Shown here one piece after another: positions 1 to 5,092 of a stretch of DNA of 5,092 nucleotides. The notes under the pieces were generated by a model. It was not told the origin of the DNA and did not search any database. It saw only the letters and a list, made by a program, of their open reading frames with translations. The translations under genes were made by a program, and so were the position numbers. Source of the stretch: Candidatus Bathyarchaeota archaeon CG07_land_8_20_14_0_80_47_9 (GTDB lineage: Archaea; Thermoproteota; Bathyarchaeia; Bathyarchaeales; Bathycorpusculaceae); contig PEWI01000119.1 in the NCBI GenBank assembly GCA_002779555.1, positions 1-5,092 of the forward strand, read 5' to 3'. Position 1 is the first letter of the stretch. Each line of letters starts with the position of its first letter.

Positions 1-1958
1 TCCAACGTCAACCTGCGAAAGTGCGAAATGTCGAGTCTAGAGCTTTCAGTGCCTTTCTGTGTTCCATACTGCCAAACATGCTGCCCAAGCACGCGTCTTG
101 CTGCTCCGCCCACCACGTGAGTTGCCGTGTGATTTTTCATGAGACTGTACCGTCTATCCCAGTCAATCTCACCCTTAACAACGGTGCCCACCTTCGGCGC
201 AGAGTCCTTCACCTTGTGAACGATCACCTTACCCGCTTTCTGAACGTCAACAACCTCAGCCTTCCTGCTGTCAAACCTCAGATAACCGCCGTCTGCTGGT
301 TGCCCTCCGCCTTCAGGATAGAAGCATGTCCTGTCAAGAACTACGTACTCGTTATCAACTACTTTCAGGACTCTCGCGTCGAACTTTCGCATGTACTGAT
401 CCTCGTAGTATAGTTGCTGCGTTGCTGGCACGTTTTCCACTGTGTTTTCAAGCCATTCTTCATGCTTCACTTCCTCCTCTTCCACTGGCTTGGAAACCTG
501 CATGTGCCTCTGAGCAATCAAAGCGTAAAAATTGTCTGGAATCTCGACTTCCAACTTCTCTTTTTCCGCCGTTTGCTTAACAATTTCAGGTGGCAGCCCG
601 TGCGAATCGTACAGCTGTATCAGGGTTTCTATTGGAATCGCCTTCTTCTTTCCTGCTTTCAACTCGTTCGAGATGCGTTTGACCATTCCTTCTCCGCGCA
701 CGATGGTTTCCTCAAACTTGACTTCTTCGCTTTTGAGCATCTCCATTATCTCGTTCCGCGTTTCCCTCAACTGTGGGAAGTCTTTAGACCACAGGTCGAC
801 TTGCATGTCAACAATGTCGTACAGCTTATCCGAAATCTGCAGCATTCTCAGGAGCCTGTAGATCCTGCGGAAAAGAAGCCTCGCCAGATACCCTTCCTGA
901 ATGTTCGAGGGCACAACGCCTTCAGACAGGATGAAGCTCAAGCTTTTCGTGTGGTCCGCAACTGCAAAAGCGTTTTCTATTGGGACCAGAAACTTGTCCA
1001 GCTCATCAACTCTCATCCCGACGAGCTCCGCCTCTTTCTTCCGAGTTTTCAGCCGACTTGCAGTCTTGTCTAGATTCACTAACCCGGAAACCTTGGCTAT
1101 CTTGTTCAGCAGTTCACTGTCACTTCTGGTCAACCCGGCCATCTTGAAAATCTTGCCGAGCAAGCTGCCGTAGATGGCGTGGAAGCCGCTGGGTGCTCCT
1201 TGACTGAGCCACGCGTAGCGGTCTATGCCGTAGCCTGTGTCAACCGTTCGAATAGGCAGTTTGATGAACTTGTCATTTACAACCTTGTACTGCATGAAAA
1301 CCAGTGTGGCAACTTCCAAACCTCGGACAATGGACTCTACGCATGGGCCTGCGTTTCCGCCGCCAGACCAAACCTCCTCCTTGTACACAATCTCCTCGAA
1401 CTTCACACCCAAATCCTTAGTCACCCAATCATGATGATACCGCACGGTCTGATCTTTCCAGTAAACCTCCTTGTCAGGATAGTTGAATGCATGCGCTCCG
1501 CCCATCTCGAAAATGGTCATGTGCCTGCCGAAAGTCGGGCCTGTGTTCGCTATGTCCACCATGCGGATGCACGGCTGAGAAATCACAAGCGGATTGGCGG
1601 GAGGCGGCGCAATTCCTTCAGTCACGTACGGCTGGAAATCGATTATGCTCGCATGCGTAAGGTAGATGTCGGCTCTCCACCGTGCCACAACAGGATACGG
1701 CTTTATGCGCGCATGCCCATGCTTCTCGAAGAACGACAGAAAAGCCTCGCGCATCTCAGGCAGCGAGAAGCTTCTCTTTGTTGGCGGATCACCTATGAAA
1801 GTGTAAGACGCGCAGCCTTCTGAAGTTGCCTCGCCACAAGTTTCCTGTTTCGGGTTCTGCGTCCAATAATACTTCTTGCATTTAGGACACAGTTTCCTAA
1901 CGTAGCCAGATTCCTTAAAGAATGGAAGCCTATACTCTTCTGCTGGAAACCTCTCCAA
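1..1958 (-). CDS. alaS: Alanyl-tRNA synthetase, archaeal type (partial, C-terminus beyond left edge)
   Basis: Attaches alanine to tRNA-Ala in the cytoplasm and hydrolyses mischarged Ser/Gly-tRNA-Ala. I translated the frame by hand and found 652 codons without a stop. In order it shows: a Cys-rich N-terminal segment typical of archaeal AlaRS (CPKC at 24-27, further Cys at 41 and 49); the class II catalytic core with TFGRHMTIFEM near 142-152, GGGNAGPC at 199-206 and the motif 3 sequence DTGYGIDR near 240-247; the tRNA-recognition helical region; and the editing domain with FYPEGGGQPADGG at 546-558 and the zinc-site HTATH at 610-614. It breaks off shortly after the RLDISHF segment. Full-length relatives have about 900 residues, so the rest of the editing domain and the C-Ala domain lie outside. 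An in-frame TAG at 1980-1982 leaves TTG at 1956-1958 as the only usable start ahead of the conserved FPAEEYRL segment. A GGAG at 1969-1972 lies 10 bases upstream. It is codirectional with the FUN14 gene but probably has its own promoter. Confidence 0.97.
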   Translation of the reverse strand, partial: MERFPAEEYRLPFFKESGYVRKLCPKCKKYYWTQNPKQETCGEATSEGCASYTFIGDPPTKRSFSLPEMREAFLSFFEKHGHARIKPYPVVARWRADIYLTHASIIDFQPYVTEGIAPPPANPLVISQPCIRMVDIANTGPTFGRHMTIFEMGGAHAFNYPDKEVYWKDQTVRYHHDWVTKDLGVKFEEIVYKEEVWSGGGNAGPCVESIVRGLEVATLVFMQYKVVNDKFIKLPIRTVDTGYGIDRYAWLSQGAPSGFHAIYGSLLGKIFKMAGLTRSDSELLNKIAKVSGLVNLDKTASRLKTRKKEAELVGMRVDELDKFLVPIENAFAVADHTKSLSFILSEGVVPSNIQEGYLARLLFRRIYRLLRMLQISDKLYDIVDMQVDLWSKDFPQLRETRNEIMEMLKSEEVKFEETIVRGEGMVKRISNELKAGKKKAIPIETLIQLYDSHGLPPEIVKQTAEKEKLEVEIPDNFYALIAQRHMQVSKPVEEEEVKHEEWLENTVENVPATQQLYYEDQYMRKFDARVLKVVDNEYVVLDRTCFYPEGGGQPADGGYLRFDSRKAEVVDVQKAGKVIVHKVKDSAPKVGTVVKGEIDWDRRYSLMKNHTATHVVGGAARRVLGQHVWQYGTQKGTESSRLDISHFRRLTL

Positions 1959-1993
1959 ACTTTGGACGCTCCAATAACACTACAATGCATAGG

Positions 1994-2027
1994 TTTTTAA
2001 AGGATAAAGAAGCCGCGCGAATTTAAA
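1994..2027 (-). promoter_or_regulatory. Probable alaS promoter (two TATA-like boxes)
   Basis: Read on the minus strand, this 77-base gap between the FUN14 gene and alaS holds two AT-rich TATA-like boxes: TTTAAATT at 2027-2020 and TTTAAAAA at 2001-1994. With the usual archaeal spacing of about 25 bases, the proximal box would start transcription near 1971-1975, giving a leader of about 15 bases. The distal box would give a leader of about 40 bases that includes the whole GGAG ribosome binding site. Which box is used cannot be decided from sequence. Read-through from the FUN14 gene is also possible. Confidence 0.5.
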
Positions 2028-2035
2028 CTATTTCG

Positions 2036-2344
2036 CTATCCTAGCTTGAAACCGAGCAGAAAGCCAGCAATGAAGCTTCCTGCAAGTGGCAGAAGAGATA
2101 TCACCCCGACAATCCACGAAAATGCTGAGCCGGCCAACCCGAGCGAGTCGGCCAGTGAATTCCACAGGGCGTCATAGTTTATGCTGATGATCCCTTTTAT
2201 ACTCAAGTAAATAAGCGCAGCTATGAACAAACCTACGACCACAGCGACAAGCTTGCTTATCTTCTTCGCTACGTATCCAGCTATGAATCCTCCCACCGCC
2301 CCTACCCCAACTTGAAAACCGAGATACGGCAAAACTTCGCTCAT
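2036..2344 (-). CDS. FUN14-family small integral membrane protein
   Basis: A 102-residue protein of the FUN14 family. Eukaryotic members sit in the outer mitochondrial membrane (FUNDC1 is a mitophagy receptor); the role of prokaryotic members is not established. Evident features are a Gly-rich first membrane segment (about residues 8-26, with GGFIAGYVAKK, the family hallmark), a second hydrophobic helix (31-49), a short polar loop with SINYDALW, and a C-terminal segment (77-99) ending GFLLGFKLG, which matches the Gly/Phe-spaced end of FUN14 proteins. A longer reading from an ATG at 2380 adds 12 polar residues. I reject it because that ATG lies inside the TATA-like element, upstream of the expected transcript start near 2356. 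The chosen ATG at 2344 begins MSEVLPYLGF and has only a weak GAGAG ribosome site. It is divergent from the next gene and 77 bases upstream of alaS, and it is complete. Confidence 0.85.
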   Translation of the reverse strand: MSEVLPYLGFQVGVGAVGGFIAGYVAKKISKLVAVVVGLFIAALIYLSIKGIISINYDALWNSLADSLGLAGSAFSWIVGVISLLPLAGSFIAGFLLGFKLG

Positions 2345-2377
2345 AGAAACTCTCGCCAGACATGCTATAGTACGTTT

Positions 2378-2387
2378 CATTTAAATG
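2378..2387. promoter_or_regulatory. Palindromic TATA-like element, probable bidirectional promoter
   Basis: CATTTAAATG is a perfect 10-base palindrome in the middle of the divergent gap. On the minus strand it lies about 26 bases before a predicted start near 2356, giving a 12-base leader for the FUN14 ATG at 2344. On the plus strand it predicts a start near 2409, leaving room for the GGAGGTGA ribosome site at 2424-2431. No other comparable TATA box lies in the gap, so one element may serve both genes. The spacing rule is established for archaeal TBP/TFB promoters; its use here is inference. Confidence 0.6.
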
Positions 2388-2423
2388 CGTTTTGCCTAAT
2401 AGAATACAAAAGCGCCAGGCCAA

Positions 2424-2431
2424 GGAGGTGA
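2424..2431 (+). promoter_or_regulatory. Strong ribosome binding site that points to an ACG start
   Basis: GGAGGTGA is a full-length match to the anti-Shine-Dalgarno end of archaeal 16S rRNA. The codon 6 bases downstream, at 2438-2440, is ACG, in frame with the following membrane protein. The only standard starts in that frame are far downstream, the first being TTG at 2471, so this site decides the start. Confidence 0.7.
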
Positions 2432-2437
2432 AACAGA

Positions 2438-2683
2438 ACGGACCTGCTAGACATTTACATACTGAACCTCTTGCTTACCCTAGGCATGTTCGCAGTTCTC
2501 ACTTTCAGAGCATGGATTGAACTGAAGAACTATCGAATGCTCTGGAAAGAGCTGGAGTGGAAACAAACTTATCAAACAATGGGGCGCATAGTCAAGGCTG
2601 AAAAAGACCTTTTCTCGAAAGTTGAGGGCGGCGACGAGCTCTACAACATGCTGTGCGAGATCTTCAAGGTCAACGAAAAATGA
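2438..2683 (+). CDS. Small single-pass membrane protein of unknown function, apparent ACG start
   Basis: I do not recognise this family. Read from ACG at 2438 it has 81 residues: a very short N-terminus, one hydrophobic helix (about residues 3-23, including LNLLLTLGMFAVLTF), then a charged, mostly helical region with WIELKNYRMLWKELEWK and a C-terminal half rich in Lys and Glu. The expected topology is a short N-terminal end, one membrane anchor and a roughly 55-residue soluble tail. The frame is open back to a TGA at 2429-2431. The start is odd. The strong GGAGGTGA site is 6 bases before an ACG, whereas the first standard start, TTG at 2471, has no ribosome site at a usable distance and would cut the membrane helix in half. 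A CTG at 2444 is a weaker alternative. A sequencing error or a lost ATG is possible. It is divergent from the FUN14 gene and convergent with tiaS. Confidence 0.65.
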   Translation, partial: TDLLDIYILNLLLTLGMFAVLTFRAWIELKNYRMLWKELEWKQTYQTMGRIVKAEKDLFSKVEGGDELYNMLCEIFKVNEK

Positions 2684-2684
2684 A

Positions 2685-4025
2685 CTAGGGAAAATGCCAA
2701 CCGTCAATCAACCCTTCAACGGTTACGTGACGCTTTTCCATTCCGTAGCGCCTGAAAGGCTTCGTCAAATGCCGCTGCGACCTTGTTGAAGTAATGTAGA
2801 GGCCCCTTTTCAAGTCGCGCTTCAACTTGACCTCAACCTTACCTAAACTGCGATGTTTTGAGCCGCATTTCCTACATCTGAAACCTTGACCCTTTCCCAT
2901 AGACTCCAATCTCCTGCCGCATTTCTTGCAAAGAGGGTTATGAAAAGCGATTTTGGGAGCAAGCCTCAACACCTGCACCTTCTCAAGGTTAATCGTCGAA
3001 GACCGATGCTGCGATGGAGCACGGACACCGCCATAGACTTCTACGTAGTCCCCGATTATCAGTTTGCTTGCAACTTTTCGAAGAACCCCAGTCGGCTCAT
3101 ACGCTGCACAGTCAGCCTGCGCGCTTTTGTCTTCAATAGAGAAAATAACATGCCTCCTTGGAATCATCTTCGGATTCGTCGTCACCGTTCCTCTGACAAT
3201 CACTGGACTGTAGGGTTTTATTTGACCTAGATTTTCAACTCCTTTCAAGTGGGCGTCTGTCCCTTGGTTTGTGCGGAAAATGACCCACCTCTCAACAGGT
3301 TCAAAAGCCCTAACCATTCGGAACGCTTTTTTTACGATCTCTGGAGTTTCGCCTCTAATACCGAAAAGTATCGGATCAGGTCCTCGCGGCGTAATCATGA
3401 CTCTGCCCTTTTCTTGGTCAACATTGTTGAAGGTGTACGGAGCTGTTGCCTCATCCATTTCAAAGATTGAAGCTTCGTCCACGCATCTTTTCAAGCCACG
3501 ATTCTCTGAAACACGATATGCGAGAACCTCGTAAGTGTAATCTGCGTGAAGGGTTTCGCCGACTGCTGCCAAACCCCCGATGATTCCCCTACCTTTCTTG
3601 AAACCTACTGCCTCACCGCCGAATTTGGAAACAAGTTTCACGGCATCCTTGAGAGTCACGATGTCAGTTATCGCATTTCTGGCAAAGGCTTTGATTTCCT
3701 TCGGAATCTGTGCCCCTTCAAAGAAGACTATGCCTGGATCTGTGCCTTTGCACTCGAAGTCTGCTTGTTCCTCAACCGTCTTGATCACAGTTTCCTTAAT
3801 CTGTCCTTCGACATTCTCGCCGTATCTTATCCTTAGACACAATGCACCGTTTCCTCTGGTTTTCCATGGCACATTAGGGTTCAGCCTGATGAGGTTCGGA
3901 TAATCAGTGAACTCAGCGTCCAGTTTCTGCAGTTTCTCAACGAGGACAGCAGCAACGTATGTTGTGCATCCCTTTCTTGTCGAGTCCGTGTCGTCCAGTC
4001 CAATGTGCATCGTTTTTCTGGTCAT
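2685..4025 (-). CDS. tiaS: tRNA(Ile2) 2-agmatinylcytidine synthetase
   Basis: TiaS uses ATP and agmatine to convert C34 of the tRNA-Ile2 anticodon (CAU) into agmatidine, so that the tRNA reads AUA instead of AUG. At 446 residues it has about the family's usual length and the known domain order: an N-terminal kinase domain with the acidic motif GLDDTDS (9-15) and, just after, GCTTY with Thr21/22 where the family's phosphorylated Thr is expected; a ferredoxin-like region with GFKKGRGIIGGLAAVG (141-156); an OB-fold (about 274-335, IVRGTVTTNP onward); and a C-terminal zinc ribbon with CKKC at 366-369 and CRKC at 384-387, followed by a basic tail. All key motifs are present. The ATG at 4025 directly follows an in-frame TAG. 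An ATG at 4010, giving MHIGLDDTDS, is an alternative, and neither has a strong ribosome site. The stop lies one base from the stop of the convergent membrane protein gene. Confidence 0.96.
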   Translation of the reverse strand: MTRKTMHIGLDDTDSTRKGCTTYVAAVLVEKLQKLDAEFTDYPNLIRLNPNVPWKTRGNGALCLRIRYGENVEGQIKETVIKTVEEQADFECKGTDPGIVFFEGAQIPKEIKAFARNAITDIVTLKDAVKLVSKFGGEAVGFKKGRGIIGGLAAVGETLHADYTYEVLAYRVSENRGLKRCVDEASIFEMDEATAPYTFNNVDQEKGRVMITPRGPDPILFGIRGETPEIVKKAFRMVRAFEPVERWVIFRTNQGTDAHLKGVENLGQIKPYSPVIVRGTVTTNPKMIPRRHVIFSIEDKSAQADCAAYEPTGVLRKVASKLIIGDYVEVYGGVRAPSQHRSSTINLEKVQVLRLAPKIAFHNPLCKKCGRRLESMGKGQGFRCRKCGSKHRSLGKVEVKLKRDLKRGLYITSTRSQRHLTKPFRRYGMEKRHVTVEGLIDGWHFP

Positions 4026-4070
4026 CTAAGGCAACTCGTTTCTCAACCGATTACAGATTGAAAAAGAACG

Positions 4071-4078
4071 CTATAAAG
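4071..4078 (-). promoter_or_regulatory. Probable tiaS TATA box
   Basis: Read on the minus strand this is CTTTATAG, in an AT-rich stretch about 50 bases upstream of the tiaS ATG at 4025. The usual spacing predicts a transcript start near 4049 and a leader of about 24 bases. The leader has no clear GGAGG-type site, only GAG. Confidence 0.6.
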
Positions 4079-4248
4079 AGTTGTTTATGTGGCGAAGAGT
4101 AAGAAAGAGGGAATGCTCATTACTTTGTTTCTTCAACAACTAGCGCGCGATGCAGTGTAAAATCAAGCCATTATTCGAATCGAACAACACGTCTTCACAA
4201 CTCATCTATAGAACTAATGCGCTTCCTCAATAATACAGTACACAATTA
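4079..4248. other. Intergenic stretch with no supported gene
   Basis: This gap lies between the tiaS promoter and the 3' end of the next minus-strand gene. I looked for tRNA, C/D-box RNA and short genes and found none I can support. A 15-codon plus-strand frame (4113-4160) has an AGAGGGA just before its ATG, but it is too short and featureless to call. No clear oligo-T terminator for the upstream minus-strand gene is visible. Confidence 0.5.
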
Positions 4249-4710
4249 TCATCTCTCTCCTTCCACTTTCTGACCGTCCATCTCATAGAAAGTGGGCATC
4301 TTTTCGAATTCTTTGACGATAGGTTTGGGCCTTGACCAGTTGTAGCTTGTCCATGGCAAATATCTTCTCATGTAACGGCAGTTTGGATTCGCACACCTAG
4401 CAAAGATTTCCCAGTAGTGCTCATTTTCATTTTCTACTTTCCTGTAGGTGTAGGAATAGATCCTATGTCCACAGATGCATGGCGGGGGTAACGGAATGAC
4501 CTGCTTCATTAAACCCCAGAGCTTGTCCAGTTTCAACAAAAGGTCTTTCCTTCCCTTTTGCTCCAGTTGGGTCTTCAACATGTCTTTGATGGCAGACCAG
4601 TGCGCCTCAGGATTTCGCGTTTTCAGTTCAGTCGATAGTTTATGTATTTCAATGATTTCTTCGTTTAGGACCCATTCCCGCGGTCGCCCAAGTTTTCTTG
4701 TTTGGTTCAT
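4249..4710 (-). CDS. Unrecognised protein with a basic N-terminus and a probable zinc site
   Basis: I do not recognise this family. From the ATG at 4710 it has 153 residues. It begins with a basic stretch containing GRPREW, reminiscent of an AT-hook, followed by a mostly helical, charged region (about residues 15-72). A Pro-rich turn (PLPPP) leads into Cys78 and Cys80 (CIC), then an aromatic, beta-prone segment and Cys106 and Cys111 (CANPNC). This CxC...CxxxxC spacing suggests one zinc ion. The C-terminal part is rich in Trp, Tyr and Arg (YMRRYLPWTSYNW), which could suit nucleic acid binding; that is inference. A longer reading from GTG at 4758 adds 16 residues but starts next to the TATA box, upstream of the expected transcript start, so I prefer 4710. 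GGAGGT at 4728-4733 is 17 bases away, unusually far. There is no signal peptide or membrane segment. It is divergent from the gene at the right edge. Confidence 0.75.
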   Translation of the reverse strand: MNQTRKLGRPREWVLNEEIIEIHKLSTELKTRNPEAHWSAIKDMLKTQLEQKGRKDLLLKLDKLWGLMKQVIPLPPPCICGHRIYSYTYRKVENENEHYWEIFARCANPNCRYMRRYLPWTSYNWSRPKPIVKEFEKMPTFYEMDGQKVEGER

Positions 4711-4758
4711 TGGGTCAAGATTGGCAGACCTCCGATTTAAGGCGCGCTGAAGCTCCAC

Positions 4759-4768
4759 GTATATATTT
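4759..4768 (-). promoter_or_regulatory. TATA box for the minus-strand unrecognised gene
   Basis: On the minus strand the sequence reads GGGAAATATATAC, with purine-rich bases before the TATA core as expected for a TFB recognition element. It is the best TATA match in the window. It predicts a transcript start near 4737, which excludes the GTG at 4758 as a start and leaves a leader of about 27 bases before the ATG at 4710. Confidence 0.7.
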
Positions 4769-4793
4769 CCCGGCCATGCATTAACAAATAGAG

Positions 4794-4807
4794 AGCAGAG
4801 GTCTGCT
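4794..4807. repeat. Short inverted repeat in the divergent promoter region
   Basis: AGCAGA, two bases, then TCTGCT: 6-base arms that match exactly. It lies between the two divergent TATA boxes, about 26 bases upstream of the minus-strand box, so it could be a dimeric regulator site. One copy of this length can also occur by chance. Confidence 0.35.
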
Positions 4808-4814
4808 ATCGTGA

Positions 4815-4824
4815 AGCGCGCGCT
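4815..4824. repeat. Perfect 10-base GC palindrome next to the plus-strand promoter
   Basis: AGCGCGCGCT is identical on both strands. It ends about 10 bases before the probable plus-strand TATA box, a place where archaeal activators or repressors often bind. Function is inferred from position only. Confidence 0.35.
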
Positions 4825-4834
4825 CTAAATCACA

Positions 4835-4842
4835 TTTTTAAG
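4835..4842 (+). promoter_or_regulatory. Probable TATA box for the plus-strand gene at the right edge
   Basis: TTTTTAAG, in an AT-rich stretch about 50 bases before the ATG at 4889. The usual spacing puts the transcript start near 4864, giving a leader of about 25 bases that contains the GAGG ribosome site at 4879-4882. Confidence 0.5.
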
Positions 4843-4888
4843 AGAATCTGCTAACTAACTTACTTGGACATAGAAGAAGAGGACAATT

Positions 4889-5092
4889 ATGGCTGAATCA
4901 TCGGTTTCTTTCAGCATTGACACGGAAGTAACGCCTGCTTATTATGAAGAATTGATCAAGTACACGTACCAGAACTATGTCTTGCCTAATGGAAAAAGGT
5001 TCACAAATGTGAGTCAATCGTCATTTGATGGAACTTATGTTCTCAGCTTCACCGCGCTTGACCCTAATGGAAAATGGCATGTCAACGTTGAA
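4889..5092 (+). CDS. Unrecognised protein, N-terminal 68 residues only (runs off right edge)
   Basis: The frame from ATG at 4889 stays open to the window end. GAGG at 4879-4882, 6 bases before the ATG, is a well-placed ribosome site, and a TATA-like box lies upstream, so this is very likely a real gene start. The fragment begins MAESSVSFSI and continues with TPAYYEELIKYTYQNYVLP, a predicted helix, then alternating strand-like segments (TYVLSFTAL, WHVNVE). The pattern suggests a small soluble alpha/beta fold. There is no signal peptide, membrane segment or recognisable catalytic motif in the visible part, and I do not recognise the family. It is divergent from the zinc-site protein and may share regulation through the palindromes between them. 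Confidence 0.75.
   Translation, partial: MAESSVSFSIDTEVTPAYYEELIKYTYQNYVLPNGKRFTNVSQSSFDGTYVLSFTALDPNGKWHVNVE

Noticed and set aside
1431..1452. ATGATGA followed 11 bases later by CTGA, resembling C and D' boxes of a guide RNA.
   Set aside because: It lies opposite conserved alaS codons (HHDW region), and no C' and D boxes follow.
21..1823. Several long plus-strand open frames (for example 414-1073 and 1179-1823).
   Set aside because: They lie antisense to alaS, whose minus-strand frame carries all AlaRS motifs. They have no ribosome site, promoter or recognisable domain and are by-products of alaS codon composition.
1793..1990. Minus-strand frame from ATG 1990 (65 codons).
   Set aside because: It overlaps the alaS start in a different frame and its translation resembles nothing. 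The alaS frame accounts for this DNA.
2172..2423. Minus-strand 83-codon frame over the FUN14 gene.
   Set aside because: It is an alternate frame of the FUN14 gene with a Ser/Arg-rich, featureless product that crosses the promoter region.
2886..3903. Plus-strand frames opposite tiaS.
   Set aside because: tiaS is intact with all its domains on the minus strand, and the antisense products have no recognisable features or start signals.
4113..4160. 15-codon plus-strand frame with AGAGGGA before its ATG.
   Set aside because: It is too short, with no distinguishing composition; a purine run before an ATG is expected by chance.
4172..4186. TTCGAATC-like sequence resembling a tRNA T-loop.
   Set aside because: The flanking bases do not form the 5-base T-stem, and no anticodon arm or acceptor stem can be found around it.
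4475..4750. 91-codon plus-strand frame.
   Set aside because: It is antisense to the zinc-site gene, which has a clear promoter, while this frame has no ribosome site or motif.

Overview
The window looks archaeal, from a moderately GC-rich genome. It carries tiaS, the archaea-only enzyme that makes agmatidine in tRNA-Ile2, and an archaeal-type alanyl-tRNA synthetase with an N-terminal Cys-rich segment. Intergenic gaps hold TATA boxes about 25 bases before the expected transcript starts, and several genes have GGAGG-like ribosome binding sites. The protein style would suit the Thermoproteota/Bathyarchaeia side of the archaea, but that lineage call is inference.

Layout from left to right: (1) the first 652 codons of alaS on the minus strand, running off the left edge; (2) a small FUN14-family membrane protein, minus strand, just upstream of alaS; (3) a divergent gene for a small single-pass membrane protein on the plus strand, which shares a perfectly palindromic TATA-like element with FUN14 and appears to start at a non-standard ACG codon; (4) tiaS on the minus strand, convergent with gene 3 with one base between the stop codons; (5) a roughly 220-base intergenic stretch holding the tiaS promoter; (6) an unrecognised, probably zinc-binding protein on the minus strand; (7) a divergent promoter region with two short palindromes; (8) the first 68 codons of an unrecognised plus-strand gene that leaves the right edge.

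Two of the six genes work on tRNA. AlaS charges and proofreads Ala-tRNA, and TiaS modifies C34 of tRNA-Ile2 so that it reads AUA. They are not adjacent and do not form one operon. The other genes have no visible functional link to them. I see no mobile element, CRISPR array, rRNA or tRNA gene. No clearly new multi-gene system is visible. The items most worth a second look are the ACG start, the bidirectional TATA element, and the two unrecognised genes at the right end.
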